Part shown: positions 56,626-63,155 of the stretch, in pieces
How positions within the stretch are numbered: position 1 is the stretch's first letter
Layout of the letters: every line of letters begins with the position of its first letter
Origin: an endosymbiont of Escarpia spicata
Lineage (GTDB): Bacteria > Pseudomonadota > Gammaproteobacteria > Chromatiales > Chromatiaceae
Length of the DNA: 64,000 bases
Assembly: GCA_003349915.1 (NCBI GenBank)
Contig: QFXE01000010.1
Location: forward strand, 203,655-267,654
Reading direction: 5' to 3'
Program-made: the position numbers and the translations under genes
Notes under the pieces: model-generated
What the model saw: only the letters and a program-made list of their open reading frames with translations
What the model was told of the DNA's origin: nothing
Databases searched by the model: none

Positions 56626-57141
56626 ATGGAATACGGGGAAAGATTAAAGAAGGCCAGAAAACATAAGGGGTGGACCCAAGAGCAGCTTTCAGAGTGCTCT
56701 GGCGTAAAACAGGGAACCATTTCAAAAATAGAACGTGGCGACCAAGAAACCTCCACGTTCAATCTCCAGCTCGCAACAGCCCTGGGAATTAGTCCGCACT
56801 GGCTTGATAGAGAAGAAGGCAGCATGCTTGATCGGCATATAGTCGTCTCTGATCACGGCACAGCCATCGAAGAAGCTAGTATGACAGCTGGCGTAGGCGC
56901 CTCTGACTCTGGAACCTGCCATGACGGCGAGAGCGCCCTCACATCACCAGTCTCATCAGACACCATCGCCAGCTTACTGGACAGGCTATCCATTCGACTT
57001 CAATCGGCAGATGATTCGGTCCGCGATAAAATAACGGGATTGATGATGAACTACCTGGACAATCCTGCTGGCGGTGAACGCATTGCTAAGGCCATCGAGG
57101 TGTTGCTCGGCGAAGAAGACTCAGTTGATCCCCCTCCTTGA
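56626..57141 (+). CDS. CI-like repressor (HTH-XRE) without a LexA-type peptidase domain
   Basis: The 171-residue product starts MEYGERLKKARKHKGWTQEQ, followed by QGTISKIERGDQETSTFNLQ, a clear XRE helix-turn-helix. The rest (DTIASLLDRLSIRLQSADDS, VRDKITGLMMNYLDNPAGG) is helical, with no Ser-Lys peptidase motif, so RecA-driven self-cleavage is not expected. Induction would then need an antirepressor or another signal. ATG 56626 is used because it gives the helix-turn-helix at the N-terminus; the frame is open to 56542 through the operators. The next gene overlaps its end. Confidence 0.88.
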   Translation: MEYGERLKKARKHKGWTQEQLSECSGVKQGTISKIERGDQETSTFNLQLATALGISPHWLDREEGSMLDRHIVVSDHGTAIEEASMTAGVGASDSGTCHDGESALTSPVSSDTIASLLDRLSIRLQSADDSVRDKITGLMMNYLDNPAGGERIAKAIEVLLGEEDSVDPPP

Positions 57142-57579
57142 TAAAAACGGGCTACTTCCACCAGGCGTCTGGGACACCTCTCTGGACGAAATAGAGGGAA
57201 TTTTCTGCTGGAATCAGCATCGGATATCACTAATGAACGGACTTCGGAGATTTTTGAGCATCGAATGGAAAAATGTAGGGATCAGTGCGCCCATCTATAT
57301 CGGGGGTAGTTTTGTTAGCCGCACCCCTACTCCGGCAGACATCGATGTGGTGTTGGAATTATCCGAAATGACTGATAATCTAGGATTAGCCGCAGCACTG
57401 GCCTTACGGTTTAATCATAACAATATCAAGAGTTATATAATATTGATATTTGGGCGCGTCATCCTATTCTGCCGCGTGATCTTACTAAATTTTTTCAGTA
57501 TGTTGGTCCAAAGGCGGCTATGGAATTGGTGCTAGACAGCAGACATAACAAGGGCATTTTAAAGGTAAATCACCCATGA
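57125..57579 (+). pseudogene. Pol-beta-type nucleotidyltransferase (DUF6932-like), frameshifted by a 2-base TA insertion
   Basis: The first part reads LLPPGVWDTSLDEIEGIF, QHRISLMNGLRRFLSIEW and GGSFVSRTPTPADIDVVLEL, the last being the GS-x9-DxD signature of polymerase-beta nucleotidyltransferases. At TATATA (57434-57439) the frame is lost. Deleting two bases restores YNIDIWARHPILPRDLTKFF and a stop at 57579 that overlaps the next ATG as ATGA, for about 150 residues. NIDIW carries the third catalytic Asp, so the present frame lacks it. TTG 57125 or a start inside cI is likely. The role of the family is unknown; similar enzymes occur in toxin-antitoxin and abortive-infection modules. Confidence 0.75.
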
Positions 57580-57896
57580 GCAACCCAGAACATGCCCAAG
57601 AGGCAATGCGCACACTTCTTGAAAACATGGTCGGCGAAGGATTGCTGGCTAAATCGGCGGGACTGGATACTACTCCAGCAGAAATTGTTAATGCCAGTTT
57701 TAATCAGATTTTTAAGGTTGCCCGTGAAGATCTGTCGCTGAAGCGCATGCAAGACATGGAGCTCCATATTAACGAAATAAAGACCGACCTAAAGGGCGTG
57801 GAAAGGGCAACAAAATCGAATTTCATGATCCTACTCGGAGCAATGATTGTCGCCAATACTGGGCTCGCCATCATGATGATCAATAATTTCAGCTAA
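57576..57896 (+). CDS. Small C-tail-anchored membrane protein, partner of the nucleotidyltransferase gene
   Basis: The 106-residue product has a helical, charged N-terminal two thirds (DTTPAEIVNASFNQIFKVAR, MELHINEIKTDLKGVERATK) and one C-terminal membrane helix (FMILLGAMIVANTGLAIMMI). The coil plus C-terminal anchor resembles DUF1640/CCDC90-like small proteins. Its ATG overlaps the restored stop of the nucleotidyltransferase frame, so the pair was once translated together. The function may be that of a membrane-bound effector or an immunity partner, both speculative. Confidence 0.7.
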   Translation: MSNPEHAQEAMRTLLENMVGEGLLAKSAGLDTTPAEIVNASFNQIFKVAREDLSLKRMQDMELHINEIKTDLKGVERATKSNFMILLGAMIVANTGLAIMMINNFS

Positions 57897-57920
57897 ACAA
57901 TTCCAGAATAAGGAAACACC

Positions 57921-58790
57921 ATGCGATCAAATATATTCATTATGCTTTTATCGCTTATAAGTTTTTCTGTCACAGCCGGAATTTCAAATAAAGATTATGC
58001 CAAATGCGCTTCTATAAACGGGGATCTGGCGAGATTAGATTGTTTTGATGAATTTGCCAGAAAGATGGGGCTTGATCGAGCTCAGCCAATAAAGAGCAAA
58101 TCAACAAATACCGGGAAGTGGGTAGTTAATGAAGAGATAAATCCTATAGATGACTCAAAGACAGTTAATCTGATACTGAAAGCCAGTTCTGGCGATACGC
58201 GATTTGGGGATCGAGTATTCTTAGTAGCCAGGTGCAAAAGCAATAAAACAGAACTGTACATTAATTGGCATAATTATCTAGGCAATGCTGCTTATGTATT
58301 AACAAGGATAGGAAATAAAAAAGCATCAACAAAAGAATGGAGTCTATCAACCGATAAAAAGGCAACTTTTCATCCGAAAGGAACAATCAAATTCTTACGA
58401 GAAATGATGTTGTCTGACAAATTAATTGCCCAAGTTACCCCATACAATGAAAGCCCAAGCACTGCGACTTTTAGTACTCATGGATTAATCAATGCCATAA
58501 AGCCTCTCAGGGAAGAATGCGGCTGGTCTGAAGAAGCTATTAAAAAATCTCACATAAGAAAAAAGAAGGCCGAACAAAAACGAAAGCTGGAGGAAGAAAG
58601 AAAACTAAAGAAAAGTAAAATATCCTACGAAAAATACAAAGAGTTCATTACCAGACACAAAGGCACTCTTGTGCAAATTCGGACAAGTGAGTGGAATGAG
58701 CTTCATCAATCTAGTCAAACATTGCTAGACGAAGCATTGCGTATTTACATTGTGGGCGATGATGACCCTAATGCAATCAGTCTACCGTAG
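57921..58790 (+). CDS. VasI/TagO-like secreted protein in the prophage
   Basis: The 289-residue product has a signal peptide ending VTAGIS, an early Cys pair with CASINGDLARLDCFDEFA, then VNLILKASSGDTRFGDRVFL, ARCKSNKTELYINWHNYLGN, STKEWSLSTDKKATFHPKG, the pattern of the VasI/TagO family linked to type VI secretion. A long Lys/Glu-rich helical segment (IRKKKAEQKRKLEEERKLKK) and a short C-terminal domain follow. No other secretion genes are near, so it is a stand-alone phage accessory gene. The region is clearly AT-richer than the rest, a sign of recent transfer. Confidence 0.7.
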   Translation: MRSNIFIMLLSLISFSVTAGISNKDYAKCASINGDLARLDCFDEFARKMGLDRAQPIKSKSTNTGKWVVNEEINPIDDSKTVNLILKASSGDTRFGDRVFLVARCKSNKTELYINWHNYLGNAAYVLTRIGNKKASTKEWSLSTDKKATFHPKGTIKFLREMMLSDKLIAQVTPYNESPSTATFSTHGLINAIKPLREECGWSEEAIKKSHIRKKKAEQKRKLEEERKLKKSKISYEKYKEFITRHKGTLVQIRTSEWNELHQSSQTLLDEALRIYIVGDDDPNAISLP

Positions 58791-58815
58791 AAATAACAAT
58801 GGAAAGGAGCGCAAC

Positions 58816-59091
58816 ATGGAAATATTAATCGTCGTACTAATTATCGGACTAATCCCCGCCGCAATTGCTAGCAGCAAGGAACGATCTTTCTTTTTGTGGT
58901 GGCTGTACGGAATGGCGATCTTCATCATTGCCCTGCCCCATTCAATTATCATGAAGTCCGATAACAAGGCGATTGAGAAACAAGCCGCGTCACAAGGCAT
59001 GAAGAAATGCCCTTACTGTGCGGAGATGATCAAGGACGAAGCTAAAGTGTGCAGATATTGCAGTAAAGAACTGGAGACTGAATCCACTTGA
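58816..59091 (+). CDS. Membrane zinc-ribbon protein
   Basis: The 91-residue product has two membrane helices (ILIVVLIIGLIPAAIAS and FFLWWLYGMAIFIIALPHSI) and a C-terminal zinc ribbon KCPYCAEMIKDEAKVCRYCS. AAAGGAG lies seven bases before ATG 58816. The architecture parallels the protein at 51076-51393, with a different membrane part. The pairing with the VasI-like gene suggests an envelope role; superinfection exclusion is one possibility. Confidence 0.75.
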   Translation: MEILIVVLIIGLIPAAIASSKERSFFLWWLYGMAIFIIALPHSIIMKSDNKAIEKQAASQGMKKCPYCAEMIKDEAKVCRYCSKELETEST

Positions 59092-59101
59092 TTGTATTTA
59101 C

Positions 59102-59308
59102 ATGAAATCACCAAACAAAATTCACCCCAAGAAGTTCGTTATTAACGACATGTATTTCCAGGTTGTTTCATACGCGGAATTGTCAGATTCACAAGCCGGA
59201 AAGATAGCTATGAACTTCTATAAAACACATAAGTTCAAGAAAAAAGACAAAGGGAAATTATTTTCTGTGATTACGACTATTGATAATGAGGCCACAAGCC
59301 TGTTCTAG
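59102..59308 (+). CDS. Small basic hypothetical protein
   Basis: The 68-residue product (KIHPKKFVINDMYFQVVSYA, GKIAMNFYKTHKFKKKDKGK) is Lys-rich. It follows the zinc-ribbon gene by 10 bases and its 3' end overlaps the opposite-strand gene at 59258-59479 by 51 bases. Poor ribosome binding site. I recognise no family. Confidence 0.5.
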   Translation: MKSPNKIHPKKFVINDMYFQVVSYAELSDSQAGKIAMNFYKTHKFKKKDKGKLFSVITTIDNEATSLF

Positions 59309-59479
59309 CATTGGCAGGTCTTCCTTATGCACACTTAATTCGGTACCAGTGCGCAAGGCGCGTATTTCTACGATGTCGCTATCATCTTCAACAAAGGCAA
59401 ACTTAAAAAGAGCATCAAGTCCCTCGATCACGGGAATCAAAGACGCATCTAACTCGATGGCTTTATTCGATTCTGTCAT
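59258..59479 (-). CDS. Small acidic hypothetical protein near the toxin-immunity pair
   Basis: The 73-residue product (IPVIEGLDALFKFAFVEDDS, DIVEIRALRTGTELSVHKED) is acidic and compact, as many immunity proteins are. It lies 95 bases downstream of the probable immunity gene on the same strand. It overlaps the convergent gene 59102-59308, so one of the two may not be real. Confidence 0.45.
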   Translation of the reverse strand: MTESNKAIELDASLIPVIEGLDALFKFAFVEDDSDIVEIRALRTGTELSVHKEDLPMLEQACGLIINSRNHRK

Positions 59480-59574
59480 GTTGATTAATTTATCTCTGTG
59501 AGTGGATGTCTGACCTAAATATAACCCAAATAGATCAATTCACACTACTGACACCAAGCCCGGCATCACTCGGT

Positions 59575-60093
59575 TTACAGCAAAAACTTTCTCCAAAATC
59601 TCTTCAACGCGATATCTGGCGCGCCTTCAACCTGGAAATCATCTGCGTGATTTTCAGTCATATAGAGCAGGTACTGGCTAATTACCTCACGCTGCGCCTG
59701 CGTAAAATATTCCGCCCAGGCAACAAACTGTACGAACGCTTCTTTGCTGGCTATTTGTGGCGTCAGCACTCGAACCACGGCATCAGCAAAAAATTCAGCC
59801 TCTTCAAAATCATCGAGGGATATGGACATATAGGCCGGTAAATAATCCCGGGCCGCTTCGTCCGTCATGAAAAACAGACAAGCCGACCCTTCGCCCGGAT
59901 ATCCGCTGTCGATACTCTGGAGCGACAGATCCTCCCACGGCTTTCCTTTGAAAAACTCCATGATCCCCTGTCGCTCCAGATCACGGTCGACGTGAGGCAC
60001 CAGGGCGTCATCGCCGGGATACACGGCATATGAAAATGCCTCTGTGATCATTTCCGAAAGACATTCATTAGTGTTTTTTTTCATATCATTCAA
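59575..60093 (-). CDS. Probable immunity protein (DUF6714-like)
   Basis: The 172-residue acidic product has DLERQGIMEFFKGKPWEDLS, DEAARDYLPAYMSISLDDF and TPQIASKEAFVQFVAWAEYF followed by TQAQREVISQYLLYMTENHA. This is the pattern of small proteins encoded beside polymorphic toxin domains, including F-xx-AQRExxxxxL. Its start overlaps the stop of 60090-60497 by 4 bases, as for a toxin-immunity pair. The protein is cytosolic. Confidence 0.65.
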   Translation of the reverse strand: MNDMKKNTNECLSEMITEAFSYAVYPGDDALVPHVDRDLERQGIMEFFKGKPWEDLSLQSIDSGYPGEGSACLFFMTDEAARDYLPAYMSISLDDFEEAEFFADAVVRVLTPQIASKEAFVQFVAWAEYFTQAQREVISQYLLYMTENHADDFQVEGAPDIALKRFWRKFLL

Positions 60094-60527
60094 TCGCCTT
60101 CTTGATCGTTACATTCTGGAGGTTCGCATTTTGCGGTAATACACTTTTTATTCTCGCTGACCATGATGTTCACGCATTTGGTAATCGCTGCGCGAGTCTG
60201 GCAAAGCGCCTCTTTATGCCCCTCGTCACCGCCGTCATAGCAGGCCTCATTGATGTTTTTACGAGCTTCGGCACAGCGCTTATTTTTGCAATAGTTAGCC
60301 TTGAGTTCGTCGCAGGTTTGATTTGCATTACAAGCGCGTTTCCCGCGCTTGCAGCACTCATTGACATAGTTCTGCAGTTCCAGTTTCTGCTCTGGGGAAC
60401 AGTCTCCAGGGGCGGTGCGTGACCCTCCCTCCTCACCATCTGATGTCGACGCACCTATCCCTGTCAGCAAGACAGAACCCAGCACCATAAAAGCCAAAGC
60501 GAATGTTAAAGGTTTATTTATTTTTAT
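60090..60527 (-). CDS. Secreted Cys-rich protein resembling the Ntox16 polymorphic toxin domain
   Basis: The mature region has twelve or more Cys and the run CSPEQKLELQNYVNECCKRG, RACNANQTCDELKANYCKNK, CAEARKNINEACYDGGDEGH, with the Cys and GGDxGH spacing seen at the C-termini of Rhs/PAAR toxins of the Ntox16 type. Here the domain follows a signal peptide and no delivery domain. A start of MKINKPLTFALAFMVLGS would give a proper signal peptide, but that codon (60527-60525) is ATA; the next usable start is TTG 60497, which gives a weak N-region. It is followed directly by the probable immunity gene. Secretion across the inner membrane could make it act outside the cytosol. Confidence 0.6.
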   Translation of the reverse strand: MKINKPLTFALAFMVLGSVLLTGIGASTSDGEEGGSRTAPGDCSPEQKLELQNYVNECCKRGKRACNANQTCDELKANYCKNKRCAEARKNINEACYDGGDEGHKEALCQTRAAITKCVNIMVSENKKCITAKCEPPECNDQEGD

Positions 60528-60661
60528 AGTTTCACGACTTTATCACGCGGCATGAGGCAAACCCGAAACACTAAATAACAATAAAAACCATCTGCTCAAT
60601 GCCGTTCTCCTGCCTGTTTTGCGCGCTTTTCATCTGATTTTGAGAATATCATAAAAAAATA

Positions 60662-60705
60662 ATTACTACTCTGGTATTGACAATATTTAATACTTGGGTA
60701 GTATT
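60662..60705. promoter_or_regulatory. Two candidate operators and early promoter (OL/PL-like)
   Basis: A site at 60689-60705 is the perfect palindrome AATACT-TGGGT-AGTATT; a second at 60662-60678 (ATTACTACTCTGGTATT) matches its reverse complement at 13 of 17 positions. They overlap a promoter TTGACA (60677-60682), 16 bases, TAGTAT (60699-60704) that reads into 60735. The same motif recurs at 56554-56616, so one repressor should control both. The toxin-like gene starts on the other side. Confidence 0.7.
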
Positions 60706-60734
60706 TAAGCCTCACACCCAACCAAGGCCACGAG

Positions 60735-61025
60735 ATGACCAGCACCAGAAACAATGAATCAGCCCACACCCCCGGTTCCTGGAACAAGGACCGTTGGTCA
60801 AACGTGCTGGCAGAAATTGACGGAGATCAAGTGGCAATTGCAGAGGTGTTCACCGGCGCGACTGACACGATCGAAGAGGCTAGGGCGAATCAGAGACTGA
60901 TGGCAGCAGCTCCAGACCTGTACGCGGCCTGTAAAGCCATGTCCGACTGGAACTACGACCCCCTGGAGGCGCTGAAAATGATTCATGAGGCTGTGGCGAA
61001 AGCGGAAAGGGTGGAGATCGAGTGA
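60735..61025 (+). CDS. Phage early hypothetical protein
   Basis: The 96-residue product has HTPGSWNKDRWSNVLAEIDG and EARANQRLMAAAPDLYAACK, a very common small protein of phage early regions (HTPGPW ... EARANARLIAAAPDLL type). It is the first gene after the predicted rightward early promoter. Its function is unknown. Confidence 0.8.
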   Translation: MTSTRNNESAHTPGSWNKDRWSNVLAEIDGDQVAIAEVFTGATDTIEEARANQRLMAAAPDLYAACKAMSDWNYDPLEALKMIHEAVAKAERVEIE

Positions 61026-61045
61026 TTAATGGAAAGGAGACAAGC

Positions 61046-61144
61046 ATGTATCGGGAAGAAGACGCGGCTTTGGGAGCGGCGGCGGCAATAGTCGCTGGAG
61101 TGCTGGTAATGGCAATCGTAATAGCCTGGTGGGTGCTGTCATGA
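61046..61144 (+). CDS. Phage small membrane protein, 32 residues
   Basis: The frame MYREEDAALGAAAAIVAGVL ... IAWWVLS is nearly all membrane helix. GGAAAGGAGA precedes the ATG at good distance. Its stop overlaps the next start as ATGA. Confidence 0.6.
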   Translation: MYREEDAALGAAAAIVAGVLVMAIVIAWWVLS

Positions 61145-61296
61145 CGCCCCAGGAACTGCTCACCGCAGAGATTCAGGGTCAGTTGATCGCCCTTTGCGTA
61201 GTTATCGGCGGTCTGTGCCTGGTGTTTGGGTTCGGCGCATTCATCAGCGACTACGTGATTGTTCCACTACTGAAGAGGCTCAGTCCTGATGACTAA
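61141..61296 (+). CDS. Phage small membrane protein, 51 residues
   Basis: The frame MTPQELLTAEIQGQLIALCV ... FGFGAFISDYVIVPLLKRL contains one long membrane helix and a basic end. It overlaps its neighbours on both sides (ATGA at 61141; 8 bases at 61289). The pair of tiny membrane proteins in an early operon could act in exclusion or host takeover; no motif tells. Confidence 0.6.
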   Translation: MTPQELLTAEIQGQLIALCVVIGGLCLVFGFGAFISDYVIVPLLKRLSPDD

Positions 61297-61501
61297 ATTA
61301 GTTTTCGGTCTGGACGTTGAGCGCTCCACAGAACGCCCTGGCGCCTGCAATTACGAAATTATTGACCCATGGGGCCGGGTTCATGTTGCAGGCGCCAGGC
61401 TTGGTACTGTGGAAGAGATCAGGGTCTATTTTAAGAGCACCATGAAGCGGCTGAATGAGCGGTTCATTGGACAAACACGAGGCTATAGGTTTAACCCATG
61501 A
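61289..61501 (+). CDS. Phage early hypothetical protein
   Basis: The 70-residue product (TKLVFGLDVERSTERPGACN, RVHVAGARLGTVEEIRVYF, KSTMKRLNERFIGQTRGYR) is soluble and mixed alpha/beta. Overlaps with both neighbours mark it as part of the tightly packed early operon. Family not recognised. Confidence 0.65.
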   Translation: MTKLVFGLDVERSTERPGACNYEIIDPWGRVHVAGARLGTVEEIRVYFKSTMKRLNERFIGQTRGYRFNP

Positions 61502-61590
61502 ACAGAAACATGATGAACGTTCACGCACCAGACGCCTTCTATTTTGACGAACTGGATAAACAGGCTGCCCATGGAGAACTCATCCAATGA
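61498..61590 (+). CDS. Phage small protein, 30 residues
   Basis: The frame MNRNMMNVHAPDAFYFDELD KQAAHGELIQ overlaps the previous stop by 4 bases and the next start by 4 bases. Only its position in the overlapping chain supports it. Confidence 0.5.
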   Translation: MNRNMMNVHAPDAFYFDELDKQAAHGELIQ

Positions 61591-61826
61591 TGGCAAAAAC
61601 ACGCTCACTGGTTAACGAACCGGCACTGCCACCCTTGCAGATCAACACCTGCCATCGCTGCCAAACTGTCGACCGTACACAGCCGTTCATCAGCGCCAAT
61701 ACCCGGCAGTGGCACATTCTCTGCCCGTGCGGCGCCAAGAGCGGCGATCACGACGAAATCAGCGTGGCAGTGGACGACTGGAACCACAAAAACGCCCCGC
61801 AAACTGAGGATATCCCCGCGACATGA
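61587..61826 (+). CDS. Phage zinc-finger protein, restriction-alleviation-like
   Basis: The 79-residue product has two CxxC pairs, NTCHRCQTVDRT and WHILCPCGAKSGD, spaced as in Lar-type small zinc proteins that phages use to alleviate restriction. A role in countering host restriction is possible, but the match is weak and general. It overlaps the DHH phosphoesterase gene by 4 bases. Confidence 0.65.
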   Translation: MMAKTRSLVNEPALPPLQINTCHRCQTVDRTQPFISANTRQWHILCPCGAKSGDHDEISVAVDDWNHKNAPQTEDIPAT

Positions 61827-62662
61827 ATGTGAATAATTTTATCTGCATCTACCACGCCAACTGTGCCGACGGATTCGGCGCTGCTTGGGCGGTCAGACAG
61901 GCACTGCCGAACGTCGTTGATTTTTACCCGGCGAATTACGACCAGGAGCCACCAGACGTGACCGACCGCGACGTGATCATCGTCGATTTTTCCTACCCTT
62001 ATGAAGTGCTGGCAAAAATGGCGGATGAGGCGCGGCAGATCTTCCTGCTCGATCACCATGAAAACGCCAATGCGGACCTCTCCCGACTGTTTGACGACAA
62101 CACGATCATCGGCCAGTTCGATCTGGAAAAGTCCGGCGCTATTCTGGCGTGGGAGTTTTTCCATCCCGGCAAAGAGCCCCCCCAGCTGCTAAAACACATC
62201 GAGGATCGGGATCTGTGGCGATTTGATCTGCCAGGCACCCGCGAAATCACCGCCGACCTGTTTTCCTATCCCTACGATTTCGAGGTCTGGGACAAACTGA
62301 TGAGCAGTGATCTGGTGCAGATGCGCATCGATGGAACCGCGATCACCCGGAAACACCATCGGGACATAATCGAGCTGACAGACGGCATTGCTCATCGAAT
62401 GATCGTTGCTGGGCATGACGTACCCGCTATCAATGTGCCACACATTTACGCATCAGATGCCGGGCATGTATTGGCGGCCGGCGAGAAATTCGCGGCCTGT
62501 TATTACGATACAGGCAGTCGCAGGAAATTCAGCCTGCGGTCACATCACGATGGAATGGACGTGGCGGAGATTGCCAAAAAATACGGCGGGAATGGGCACA
62601 AGCATGCGGCCGGTTTCAGCCTGCTCAAAAACGATCTGCACTTACTGGATGGCGCCCAATGA
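61823..62662 (+). CDS. DHH/DHHA1-family phosphoesterase
   Basis: The 279-residue product has the DHH set: HANCADGFGAAWAV (motif I), IIVDFSYP (motif II), LDHHENANAD (the DHH motif at about 73) and a C-terminal DHHA1 segment GGNGHKHAAGFSL. Such enzymes hydrolyse small phosphodiesters, for example nano-RNAs and cyclic dinucleotides or their linear products. In a phage early operon it might counter a nucleotide-signalling defence or assist DNA metabolism; both are inferred. It overlaps both neighbours by 4 bases. Confidence 0.85.
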   Translation: MNVNNFICIYHANCADGFGAAWAVRQALPNVVDFYPANYDQEPPDVTDRDVIIVDFSYPYEVLAKMADEARQIFLLDHHENANADLSRLFDDNTIIGQFDLEKSGAILAWEFFHPGKEPPQLLKHIEDRDLWRFDLPGTREITADLFSYPYDFEVWDKLMSSDLVQMRIDGTAITRKHHRDIIELTDGIAHRMIVAGHDVPAINVPHIYASDAGHVLAAGEKFAACYYDTGSRRKFSLRSHHDGMDVAEIAKKYGGNGHKHAAGFSLLKNDLHLLDGAQ

Positions 62663-62859
62663 CAGCACTTACTCGGGAAGAGCTGCAGCAGCACGCCGGC
62701 CGGATCGGCATCAGGCTGGATTCGTTGCAGTATCGGATAAAAATCATGGGCCTGGACGCTGCACTGAACACCCCCAGACAGACAAAATCGCAGGCAGGAA
62801 AAAAGGGCGGCGCGAGATCCAACTGGCGCCGCTTCAAACTGCCAGGGTCTCCACATTAA
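62659..62859 (+). CDS. Phage small protein with a helix-turn-helix-like start
   Basis: The 66-residue product reads LTREELQQHAGRIGIRLDSL then QYRIKIMGLDAALNTPRQ and a basic Gly/Lys-rich tail. The start is helix-turn-helix-like. It overlaps the phosphoesterase gene by 4 bases. Small DNA-binding phage protein is the best guess. Confidence 0.65.
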   Translation: MTALTREELQQHAGRIGIRLDSLQYRIKIMGLDAALNTPRQTKSQAGKKGGARSNWRRFKLPGSPH

Positions 62860-62936
62860 CAAATACCGATAGCGCGTCGTGGCCCCGTGGCGCACTAACA
62901 AACAGACGAACGGGGCATTGAGATAGGAACAATACA

Positions 62937-63155
62937 ATGACTGAAAAGAAAAAATCACACCCAACCATGACTGTCACGCTTACCGACAAGCCGGGAACGG
63001 ATTTCGAGACAGTGAAAACTCACATAAAGGAAATACTGCCAGGCGTTGAAGTGAACGCTGCCAGCGTTGGCCGCTATGCCCTGCACCTGGCGGCTGAAAC
63101 GATCAGTGACCTGAAGCAGTCGGAGATCGTTCCGGGTGCGGAAGCTGTTCAGTGA
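62937..63155 (+). CDS. Phage hypothetical protein
   Basis: The 72-residue product (TVTLTDKPGTDFETVKTHIK, EILPGVEVNAASVGRYALHL) is alpha/beta and soluble. Good ATG context after a 77-base gap without a gene. The next gene starts at the base after its stop. Family not recognised. Confidence 0.65.
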   Translation: MTEKKKSHPTMTVTLTDKPGTDFETVKTHIKEILPGVEVNAASVGRYALHLAAETISDLKQSEIVPGAEAVQ

